This document shows positions 26,725 to 33,881 of a stretch of DNA of 64,000 bases, in pieces. Where the stretch lies: the NCBI RefSeq assembly GCF_030403775.1, contig NZ_JAQMWQ010000019.1:1-64000 (forward strand). The letters are read 5' to 3'. The DNA comes from Paenibacillus sp. BSR1-1. GTDB taxonomy: Bacteria > Bacillota > Bacilli > Bacillales > Cytobacillaceae. The notes below the pieces were generated by a model. That model ran no database searches. It was given only the letters and a program-made list of their open reading frames with translations, and was not told the origin of the DNA. Made by a program: the position numbers and the translations under genes. How positions within the stretch are numbered: position 1 is the stretch's first letter; every line of letters begins with the position of its first letter.

Positions 26725-27906
26725 TTATTTCGCTTTTTCTACGATTGTATTCAGAGTAGAAATCAAGTCGTTTAATTGCGCATCACCAGCTGCTTTATCT
26801 TTTGCTTTTGCAGTATTGACATATTTCTGGGCTTTTTCATTTAATGTCTTATAAGCTTCTTCACCTAAAAGCGTTTTAATATCTTCGCCAATGATATCGA
26901 TAAATAATGCTCCCTCTAAACCAGTAACTGCTGCCTTATCCTCGCCTTTTTCTAAGAACTCTTTACTCTCACTGTACTCAGAGATAGCAATTTTTGCAAA
27001 TCCGCGGACAAACGCTTTGTTAACAGCTGCAGGATCTAGAGCTTTAACATCAGACTCAAGTGTAAAGGATTTTTCAATATAGGCAGTTTCTTCTGCAGCA
27101 TGGCTATTCAAATAGCTGTATAAGGATTGAAAGAATGCCCAGCCTTCAGCCTGCTCAACTTTTGCTGCTGCAGCATCTTCTTTTGCTTCAGCCGCTGTTT
27201 TTGTCGCATATCCATTTGGAAGAGCGCCAGTTGCAAGATAGAAAGTCTTCATTAGAGTCTTATCAACTACTTGCTTGCCTAAGTTAAAGCTTAATTGATC
27301 ATTATTTTTAATCGCCGTTTCGATTTCATTAAATCCGCCATCGATCACGCTGACAAGATTGGTTCCATAAGCCGCATCGCGCTTTTCTACCGTAGAATTT
27401 AGAATAGCATAATAGCCTTTTGCTTCTTCAAGTTCCCCATTTACTTCCTCTGTGTTACCCCATTTTTCTGTTACTTCAGTAAAATCGTGCTTAATAGATG
27501 TATAGAACACTTTTTGCATTAATTTATCAAAAATCTGTCTAACAACCACTTTGTCCATTGAACCATCTTTACCAGCAGTTAATGCTGCAGTGATTTTTTC
27601 ATCAAGGGTATCTTCAAATTCAGCATCACGGTTTTGAACCAGCTGTTTTAAATTTTTATTGTATAAATCAGTTACTTTTGCAAAATCAACATCTTTACCT
27701 TCTTTGGCTTTATCAAGCTCAGTGATGGCTTCGCCAAAGACTTTCGCATAATCAACTTCTTCTGTTTTCTCAGCTTCTTCCTTCTCCGCTGATTTTTCCT
27801 TGTTTTCTACTTTTGGTTTAGTTTCGGTTTCATCAGCTTTTCCGCATGCTCCAAGTACTAATGAAAGTGCTGCCATTGCTGCAAGAAGTTTAAATTTGAT
27901 AGACAT
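26725..27906 (-). CDS. Fur-controlled surface lipoprotein, possible iron-handling protein
   Basis: A 393-residue lipoprotein: signal peptide with lipobox LGAC (Cys20), a Lys/Glu-rich linker to about residue 55, then an all-helical domain. It has one HxxE tetrad (HAAE, about residue 275), as in M75/EfeO-type proteins, but the rest of that family signature was not recognised. The start at 27906 follows GGGGGAAAAAGG. The promoter has two Fur boxes, so iron repression is near certain, and the FTR1 operon lies 4 kb away. A role in iron capture for FTR1 is inference. Confidence 0.7.
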   Translation of the reverse strand: MSIKFKLLAAMAALSLVLGACGKADETETKPKVENKEKSAEKEEAEKTEEVDYAKVFGEAITELDKAKEGKDVDFAKVTDLYNKNLKQLVQNRDAEFEDTLDEKITAALTAGKDGSMDKVVVRQIFDKLMQKVFYTSIKHDFTEVTEKWGNTEEVNGELEEAKGYYAILNSTVEKRDAAYGTNLVSVIDGGFNEIETAIKNNDQLSFNLGKQVVDKTLMKTFYLATGALPNGYATKTAAEAKEDAAAAKVEQAEGWAFFQSLYSYLNSHAAEETAYIEKSFTLESDVKALDPAAVNKAFVRGFAKIAISEYSESKEFLEKGEDKAAVTGLEGALFIDIIGEDIKTLLGEEAYKTLNEKAQKYVNTAKAKDKAAGDAQLNDLISTLNTIVEKAK

Positions 27907-27941
27907 CCTTTTTCCCCCGGTTTGTTTTATATTTTTCTGTT

Positions 27942-27997
27942 TGATAATGATTATCATTTACATTTTTCATTATAGAGAGAATGATTCTCAATGTCAA
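27942..27997 (-). promoter_or_regulatory. Consensus sigma-A promoter with two Fur boxes
   Basis: On the minus strand TTGACA (27992-27997) and TATAAT (27969-27974) are exactly 17 bp apart. GAGAATGATTCTC (27977-27989) fills the spacer, and TGATAATGATTATCA (27942-27956), a perfect 7-1-7 Fur box, lies just downstream of the -10. A strong promoter fully under Fur control is expected. Confidence 0.92.
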
Positions 27998-28185
27998 TGA
28001 GGTTTTTTCAATTGTAACAAAATAGACACTATATTTATAGTAAAAAGTTCATTCTGTTATTTTCAGGATTAACCTAACTTTTTCAGACTTTAGTCGTAGA
28101 AAAAGCTGTACTTTTTTCTAAGGCTTGCTGGAATAAAAAACGTTATAATAATGGAAAGAGTTAGAATTTTCTGGGGGCCTTTTAA

Positions 28186-29301
28186 ATGAACGAAAACCAT
28201 CTTTCTGAATTAAAAATATTGAAAGAAATTGCCGAACTTCTTAACCGTGGCACTGATATTCAGTCTATCCTTACAGAAGTTCTTAAAAAACTACTTAATG
28301 TAACAGGTTTACGGACAGGCTGGATTTTTCTGATTGACCGTACAGGCCGATTTGAACTTGCTGCGAAAGAAAACCTCCCTCCGGCATTGACTGAGAATCA
28401 AAATACACTAATGTGCAGCGGGGACTGCTGGTGTATTAACCGTTACAATAATGGCCGTTTAGATAAAGCTACCAACATCATCGAATGTAAAAGGCTTGAA
28501 ACTGCCATTGAACAAAGACTTGGAGATACGTGTGGATTAACACACCACGCCACTGTCCCATTAAAAGCGGGAAATGAAAAATTCGGCCTCTTAAATGTTG
28601 GTTCCCCCTATAAAACAAGATTTAACCATGAAGAGCTCGCGTTATTAGAATCTATTGCCCTCCAAATTGGATCTGCCTTAAAACGAATAAACCTGACACA
28701 ACGAGAACAAGAAATTGCTTTAACGGCAGAAAGAAACAGACTTGCTAGAGATTTGCATGATTCCGTCAACCAGCTTCTCTTTTCCTTGAGTCTGACGGCA
28801 CGGGGCGGCATGGAAATGACAAAGAATAAGGAAGTTAAAGAAACCTTTTGCTATATTCAAGATTTGGCTCAGGAAGCCTTGAACGAAATGAGAGCGCTTA
28901 TTTGGCAGCTGCGTCCAAAGGGACTAGAAAAGGGCATCGTCAGTGCTTTGTGCAGTTACGGAGACATGCTCGGATTAAAAGTCAACATAAATGTGAATGG
29001 TGTTATCCATTTGCCAAGTTCGATTGAGGAAGGATTATGGAGAATCGGTCAGGAAGCTCTAGCAAATTGTAAAAAACATTCTGGGGAGACGGTTGTTCAT
29101 CTTTCTATCCATTCAAGTGAAAATAAAATTTCCCTTGAGATTAAAGATCACGGCACCGGATTTCATTATGATGGAACCAAAGAACTCCCATCTCTCGGAT
29201 TAAAAAGTATGAAAGACCGAACTGAAGCATTAGGGGGGACTTTTCAAATCAAAAGTGAAACAGATAAAGGGACAATAATTAAAGTTAATATACCTTTCTA
29301 A
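28186..29301 (+). CDS. yhcY: GAF-domain sensor histidine kinase (YhcY-like) with cysteine cluster
   Basis: A 371-residue cytosolic kinase without membrane helices. An N-terminal GAF domain (about 15-170) carries five cysteines, Cys77, 81, 83, 101 and 116. The HisKA_3 box is AERNRLARDLHDSVNQLLFS with the phosphorylated His191, and the HATPase domain ends the protein (LEIKDHGTGFH, GLKSMKDRTEALGG). The gene is 13 bp before its response regulator. B. subtilis YhcY has the same architecture, and the staphylococcal relative AirS is a redox sensor with a GAF-bound iron-sulphur cluster, so redox or oxygen sensing is plausible. Confidence 0.88.
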   Translation: MNENHLSELKILKEIAELLNRGTDIQSILTEVLKKLLNVTGLRTGWIFLIDRTGRFELAAKENLPPALTENQNTLMCSGDCWCINRYNNGRLDKATNIIECKRLETAIEQRLGDTCGLTHHATVPLKAGNEKFGLLNVGSPYKTRFNHEELALLESIALQIGSALKRINLTQREQEIALTAERNRLARDLHDSVNQLLFSLSLTARGGMEMTKNKEVKETFCYIQDLAQEALNEMRALIWQLRPKGLEKGIVSALCSYGDMLGLKVNINVNGVIHLPSSIEEGLWRIGQEALANCKKHSGETVVHLSIHSSENKISLEIKDHGTGFHYDGTKELPSLGLKSMKDRTEALGGTFQIKSETDKGTIIKVNIPF

Positions 29302-29314
29302 GGGGAGAAGAACA

Positions 29315-29965
29315 ATGAGTACCATTCGAATACTTATAGCTGATGACCACCATGTTGTCCGAAGAGGCTTGGTATTTTTCTTAAAAACACAAGAGAACAT
29401 CGAAATCATCGGGGAAGCGAAAAATGGAAAAGAAGCTGTCGAGCTGGCGGACACCCTTTTACCAGACGTAGTCTTAATGGATTTAGTCATGCCAGTAATG
29501 GACGGAATTGAAGCAACACGAAAAATTAAAGAAAAGTATCCGAATATGAATATCATGATCTTAACCAGTTTTTCTGACCAAAACCATGTCATTCCAGCAA
29601 TTGAAGCCGGTGCATCTGGATATCAACTAAAGGATATTGAGCCTGATGAACTTGTTAAAGCCATTAGACACTTAATGAAAGGCGAAAATCAATTACATCC
29701 CAAAGCGACAACTCATCTTTTAACTCAATTCTCTTCAAAGAATAATGAAGAAAAAAAGTCTTTAGAAGATTTAACAAGAAGAGAATTGGAAGTACTCAAA
29801 GAAATCGCCAGCGGAAAAAACAATAAAGACATTGCTGCAACCCTCTTTATTACTGAAAAAACGGTTAAAACCCATGTCTCCAGCATATTAGCTAAACTAG
29901 AACTCGCTGATCGAACACAGGCAGCTCTTTATGCAGTAAGAAATGGTGTCATAAAAAACAGTTAA
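29315..29965 (+). CDS. yhcZ: NarL/LuxR-family response regulator (YhcZ-like)
   Basis: A 216-residue response regulator. The receiver domain (1-120) has the acidic pair Asp10/Asp11 in IADDHHVVRRG, the phosphorylated Asp56 in VVLMDLVMPVMDG and the conserved Lys region. The C-terminal LuxR-type helix-turn-helix (about 148-212) shows LTRRELEVLKEIASGKNNKD and ITEKTVKTHVSSILAKL. It is the partner of the kinase directly upstream; targets cannot be read from the window. AAGGGGAGAAG precedes the start and a strong terminator follows. Confidence 0.92.
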   Translation: MSTIRILIADDHHVVRRGLVFFLKTQENIEIIGEAKNGKEAVELADTLLPDVVLMDLVMPVMDGIEATRKIKEKYPNMNIMILTSFSDQNHVIPAIEAGASGYQLKDIEPDELVKAIRHLMKGENQLHPKATTHLLTQFSSKNNEEKKSLEDLTRRELEVLKEIASGKNNKDIAATLFITEKTVKTHVSSILAKLELADRTQAALYAVRNGVIKNS

Positions 29966-29996
29966 AACACGGCTTATGAAAAAAGCCGTGTTTTTT
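29964..29996 (+). terminator. Terminator of the two-component operon
   Basis: AAAACACGGCTT pairs with AAGCCGTGTTTT, followed by T residues. Confidence 0.85.
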
Positions 29997-30058
29997 GGTG
30001 GAATTCTTTGTCCGGTTGTAAAGAAGTTTCTCACACAATTCTGTATCCACTTGTTTTT

Positions 30059-30313
30059 TTAGGAAAGACTATACATCGGTATCTCATTAGGATCGGCTTC
30101 TAAAGTTTCATTAGCATGGTCGATGTAACGAAGCAGGTTATATAGTTTCTTTTCAAGAACACTGTAGTCACTTTCAAAATTGTAAGCATGCAGGAATTGT
30201 TCAATCTTTTTGGATAAAAATTGATCTTTTGTTCGAACCATTAAAATCAGTAAATTATCCCATTCTGACCGATGCGTATAATATAACGCCCGGTCATAAT
30301 CCACTTTATTCAT
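30059..30313 (-). CDS. yhdB: YhdB-like small protein
   Basis: An 84-residue soluble, aromatic-rich protein (DYDRALYYTHRSEWDNLLIL, ILMVRTKDQFLSKKIEQFL). Sequence feel, length and its position next to yhcYZ and a yhdC-like gene match the YhdB family of Bacillus; the function is unknown. A good AAGGAGGAGAG site precedes the ATG. Monocistronic. Confidence 0.65.
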   Translation of the reverse strand: MNKVDYDRALYYTHRSEWDNLLILMVRTKDQFLSKKIEQFLHAYNFESDYSVLEKKLYNLLRYIDHANETLEADPNEIPMYSLS

Positions 30314-30449
30314 TTTTTATCTCTCCTCCTTATTAGGAGTTGAGTTTATTGTATGACATTTTTAAAAGAACTTTCACAGAAAATGTTGGACATCCTATTC
30401 TTATGCCCTTTTCAACTTTTACCTGTATAAATTCTTTTGGGGAGGTTAT

Positions 30450-31427
30450 ATGATTAAATATCTTTGTTTACTAATAGTACTCTTCCATGCATTTCAAACC
30501 ACAGCTAATGCCGCTATTGTTAAAACGAATAAACCATATTCTTATGAAATCCTAGAACATGACCTTAAGCTATTGAAGGAAAAATATAAAGAAGAAATGG
30601 AATTAAAAACAATCGGAAAGACCCATTTTGGACAAAATATTTTGGCGGTTAAGCTTGGCTCCGGGGAAAAAAATATCGTCTTAATTGGCTCCCATCATGG
30701 TCGTGAATGGCTGACAAGTATGCTTTTAATGAAAATGCTGGAGACTTATGCCCATGATTATCATGCATTGGAAACGACAGGCTCCAAAAATATTTTAAAC
30801 GATATTTCGATTTGGTTTGTCCCCATGCTAAATCCAGATGGTGTTGCCATACAACAACACAACTTTAAACAATTTTCAGCGAAACAAAAGGATCAAATAT
30901 TCCATATGAATGATGATTCAAAGCGATATAAAAGATGGAAAGCAAATGGAGTAGGTATAGACCTAAACAGGCAATATCCCGCAGGATGGGAAAGTCTAGA
31001 TACAAAAACGAACAAACCATTTTATAAATTTTATAGAGGAAAAAAACCGCTGCAAGCGAAAGAGGTCATAGCCTTGACCAATTTTATTAAAGAAATTAAT
31101 CCTTCCATTGCGGTTGCTTATCATACGGCTGGAGAAGAAATTTTTTGGAAATATAAAAATGGAAAAAATCTTGTCCGGGATAAATTAATCGCTAAAAAAA
31201 TTGCGAAGATAACAGGATATAAATTAAATACCCCCCCTGATGATGCGGTTGGAGGAGGATTCACTGACTGGTTTATCACCACTTATCACAAACCCGCCAT
31301 GACGATTGAAATTAGTTATCTTGTTGGAGAGACAAGCCCTCCTTTACTTGTTTTTAAAAAGGAGTGGAAACGAAATCGATTGGTGGGACTAAAGCTTGCC
31401 CAAGAAGCGAAAAAAATTTCCAAATAA
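30450..31427 (+). CDS. Secreted M14-family zinc carboxypeptidase
   Basis: A 325-residue exported metallopeptidase. A signal peptide (1-22, ending TTANAA) is followed directly by the M14 domain. Zinc ligands: His83 and Glu86 in SHHGREWLT and the His of VAYHTAGEE; the catalytic Glu is in MTIEISYLVGE; LNPDGV and IDLNRQYPAGW are the substrate-binding Arg/Asn region. It resembles the gamma-D-glutamyl-diamino acid endopeptidase group that cleaves peptidoglycan peptides, but lacks LysM domains. Likely cell wall or spore cortex peptide processing. GGGGAGGTTAT precedes the start. Confidence 0.85.
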   Translation: MIKYLCLLIVLFHAFQTTANAAIVKTNKPYSYEILEHDLKLLKEKYKEEMELKTIGKTHFGQNILAVKLGSGEKNIVLIGSHHGREWLTSMLLMKMLETYAHDYHALETTGSKNILNDISIWFVPMLNPDGVAIQQHNFKQFSAKQKDQIFHMNDDSKRYKRWKANGVGIDLNRQYPAGWESLDTKTNKPFYKFYRGKKPLQAKEVIALTNFIKEINPSIAVAYHTAGEEIFWKYKNGKNLVRDKLIAKKIAKITGYKLNTPPDDAVGGGFTDWFITTYHKPAMTIEISYLVGETSPPLLVFKKEWKRNRLVGLKLAQEAKKISK

Positions 31428-31488
31428 TACATAATGCAGAACATTTTGGGCAAAATATTTTCAAATGCTTTTTTTTGGAGGGATTTTC

Positions 31489-31806
31489 TTGAGAAAATTT
31501 TTAGCAGGCCTATTTATTATGTTGTGTTTTTTAGTCTATGTTAACCTGCAAGGAGAGGCACAAAAGCCTGACTATGAAAAATTTGGCAGGATTGCCATAA
31601 CAGTTGTACAGGCAGACTTTCCAGGAGCCCCAATTAAAGATTATGAATATTTGGGAAGGAAGAAAATTGATGCAGCAAAGGTAGAGGATGGTTTTCGTTT
31701 TAAGGTGCAAGAAAATAACCAGAACTTCTTTGTGATTGTAAGAGTGAGTCATGATGCTACAAATAATAAGGTTTTAAATATAACCGTGGAAAATCAAAAA
31801 CAATAA
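31489..31806 (+). CDS. yhdC: YhdC-like secreted DUF3889 protein
   Basis: A 105-residue exported protein with a signal peptide of about 24 residues and a small alpha/beta domain typical of DUF3889 (YEKFGRIAITVVQADFPGAP, IKDYEYLGR). The start is a TTG at 31489 placed seven bases after GGAGGG; an ATG 24 bp upstream would put that site inside the gene. The function is unknown. It lies between the M14 peptidase and spoVR, as part of a block shared with B. subtilis. Confidence 0.65.
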   Translation: MRKFLAGLFIMLCFLVYVNLQGEAQKPDYEKFGRIAITVVQADFPGAPIKDYEYLGRKKIDAAKVEDGFRFKVQENNQNFFVIVRVSHDATNNKVLNITVENQKQ

Positions 31807-31828
31807 GCAGCCTTGCTTATTGTTTTTT
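31803..31828 (+). terminator. Terminator after the yhdC-like gene
   Basis: AATAAGC pairs with GCTTATT, followed by GTTTTTT, overlapping the stop codon. Confidence 0.7.
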
Positions 31829-31896
31829 GGCTTCTTTCTCATCATTCCCTGTTTACCCTCATACATTGTGGTAAGAGGAAAAGGGGGGAATGGCAA

Positions 31897-33309
31897 TTGA
31901 ATGGAGAAGAACGCAAATCACTAGAATATGCAATTAGTGAAATTACGGAGATTGCAAAAGGATTTGGGCTGGATTTTTACCCAATGCGGTATGAAATTTG
32001 TCCTGCTGAAATTATTTATACCTTTGGAGCCTATGGAATGCCAACCCGGTTTTCACACTGGAGTTTTGGAAAGCAATTTCACAAAATGAAACTCCATTAT
32101 GACCTGGGTTTGAGTAAAATTTACGAACTGGTTATTAATTCAAATCCATGCTACGCCTTTTTACTTGATTCTAATACCTTGATTCAAAATAAGTTAATCG
32201 TTGCTCACGTTTTAGCCCATTGTGATTTCTTTAAGAACAACGTCCGTTTTCAAAATACGAAGCGTGATATGGTAGAAAGTATGGCCGCTACAGCCGAACG
32301 AATTCATAAATATGAAATTCAATACGGAAAAAAAGAGGTAGAAACATTTTTAGATGCAGTATTGGCAATTGATGAGCATATTGATCCTTCGTTGATGAGG
32401 CCAAAGCTTGCTTGGTCAATTGGCGATCAAGAAGAAGAATCGGGGGAAAGCACAATCATCACTCCCTACGATGACCTATGGAGTTTAGATGAAAAGGAAA
32501 AACAGGAACCTGCACAGCCAAGGAAAAAGAAATTTCCACCTAGGCCAGAAAAGGATTTGCTCCTTTTTATTGAAACCTACAGCAGAGAGCTAGAAGATTG
32601 GCAGCGGGATATTTTAACGATGATGCGCGAAGAAATGCTCTACTTCTGGCCGCAGCTGGAAACAAAAATCATGAACGAAGGCTGGGCATCCTTCTGGCAT
32701 CAACGGATATTACGAGAATTGGAATTAACAAGCGGGGAAGCCATTGAATTCGCCAAATTAAATGCTGGAGTCGTACAGCCTTCAAAAACAGGCATTAATC
32801 CTTATTATCTTGGTATTAAAATTTTTGAAGATATCGAGGAGCGCTACAATAATCCAACAGAAGAAATGAAGCTTAGGGGAGTACAGCCAGGTTCTGGGCG
32901 TGATAAAATATTTGAAGTTCGTGAGGTTGAATCAGATATTTCCTTCTTACGAAATTATTTGAATAAAGACCTTGTCATGCGAGAGGATATGTATCTCTTC
33001 CAAAAGCAAGGACGGGATTATAAAGTTGTTGATAAGCAGTGGGAGCATATCCGCGATCAATTAGTCAATATGCGGGTAAATGGAGGGTTTCCGTACATTA
33101 CCGTTAATGATGGGGACTACCTCAAAAATGGTGAACTTTACTTAAAGCATTGGTATGAAGGCGTTGAATTAGATGTGAAATATCTTGAAAAAGTATTGCC
33201 ATACGTTCAGCAGCTTTGGGGAAGACCGGTCCATATTGAAACCATCATTGAGGAAAGAAAAATGCTGTTTTCCTATGACGGCAAAGGTGTACATCGGAAA
33301 TATTTATAA
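31897..33309 (+). CDS. spoVR: Stage V sporulation protein R
   Basis: A 470-residue cytosolic SpoVR family protein, needed for normal spore cortex formation in B. subtilis (468 residues there). Family segments are easily seen: FYPMRYEICPAEIIYTFGAY, IVAHVLAHCDFFKNN, KIMNEGWASFWHQRILRELE and NPYYLGIKIFEDIEERYN. The histidines of HVLAHCDFF and NEGWASFWHQ recall metal sites, but the activity is unknown. The TTG at 31897, nine bases after AAGGGGGG, gives the usual LNGEERKSLE N-terminus; the longer ATG form adds 28 hydrophobic residues unlike the family. Confidence 0.92.
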   Translation: MNGEERKSLEYAISEITEIAKGFGLDFYPMRYEICPAEIIYTFGAYGMPTRFSHWSFGKQFHKMKLHYDLGLSKIYELVINSNPCYAFLLDSNTLIQNKLIVAHVLAHCDFFKNNVRFQNTKRDMVESMAATAERIHKYEIQYGKKEVETFLDAVLAIDEHIDPSLMRPKLAWSIGDQEEESGESTIITPYDDLWSLDEKEKQEPAQPRKKKFPPRPEKDLLLFIETYSRELEDWQRDILTMMREEMLYFWPQLETKIMNEGWASFWHQRILRELELTSGEAIEFAKLNAGVVQPSKTGINPYYLGIKIFEDIEERYNNPTEEMKLRGVQPGSGRDKIFEVREVESDISFLRNYLNKDLVMREDMYLFQKQGRDYKVVDKQWEHIRDQLVNMRVNGGFPYITVNDGDYLKNGELYLKHWYEGVELDVKYLEKVLPYVQQLWGRPVHIETIIEERKMLFSYDGKGVHRKYL

Positions 33310-33323
33310 TATTGGAGTGAGCT

Positions 33324-33352
33324 ATCCTGCTTAAAGCGGGATGGTTTTTTTT
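33324..33352 (+). terminator. Terminator of spoVR
   Basis: ATCCTGCTT pairs with AAGCGGGAT (one G-U), followed by eight T. Confidence 0.75.
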
Positions 33353-33357
33353 GCTAG

Positions 33358-33462
33358 GCTTTCATTTACTGTCCGGGTTCCTTTTTCAGTCGCTTCGGGC
33401 ATTGAATTGGCTTTTCATTTACAGTCCGAGCTCTTTTTTAGTCGCTTCGGGCAATGAAACTA
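33358..33462. repeat. Two 53-bp direct repeats
   Basis: Units starting about 33358 and 33411 share TTTCATTTAC, GTCCG, TTTTT and AGTCGCTTCGGGCA in the same order, offset by 53 bp. They directly precede the 52-bp hairpin array, and the almost equal period suggests a related origin. No coding potential is evident. Confidence 0.7.
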
Positions 33463-33720
33463 TATCTACGTAACCGTAATATCCTCTTCAGCATCATTCC
33501 GGTAACGTAGACCCTTTCTACGTTACCCTTTCCTCTTTCCAACCACGTTCTCGGTCACGTAGACCCTTTCTACGTTACCCTTTCCTCTTTCCAACCACGT
33601 TCTCGGTCACGTAGCCCCCTTCTACGTTACCCTTTTCTCTTCACCGCCTCGTTTTCGGTCACGTAGACTCCTTCTGCGTTACCCTTTCCTCTTCATCACC
33701 ACAATTTCGGTAACGTAAAG
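33453..33720. repeat. 52-bp tandem array of hairpin units
   Basis: Units begin with ACGTAG at 33505, 33557, 33609 and 33661, and a partial fifth unit begins at 33713; a degenerate unit precedes them from about 33453. The spacing is exactly 52 bp. In the first full unit GGTAACGTAG pairs perfectly with CTACGTTACC across an 8-base loop; the next units keep the pairing except one C-T mismatch and, in the fourth, a G-U pair. Each unit ends with a pyrimidine-rich stretch and a CGGT motif. Not a CRISPR: there are no unique spacers. Confidence 0.85.
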
Positions 33721-33785
33721 TCATACTTCCTGCACTTGCTTCACTTTACCACTTCGATTTCAATCCAGTAACCATTTTCAAAATA

Positions 33786-33821
33786 ATAACCCCGAAAGAC
33801 ACTTTAGCCTTTCGGGGTTAT
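33786..33821 (-). terminator. Terminator of pgcA
   Basis: ATAACCCCGAAAG pairs with CTTTCGGGGTTAT, about 60 bp downstream of the pgcA stop codon. Confidence 0.8.
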
Positions 33822-33881
33822 ACTTATGCTATGGTATTAATTCTTCCTTACATGATGTTATTCATGGATGCTGTTAAATAA

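Noticed and set aside
33453..33720. CRISPR array
   Set aside because: The 52-bp units are repeated throughout with no unique spacers, and no cas genes are near.
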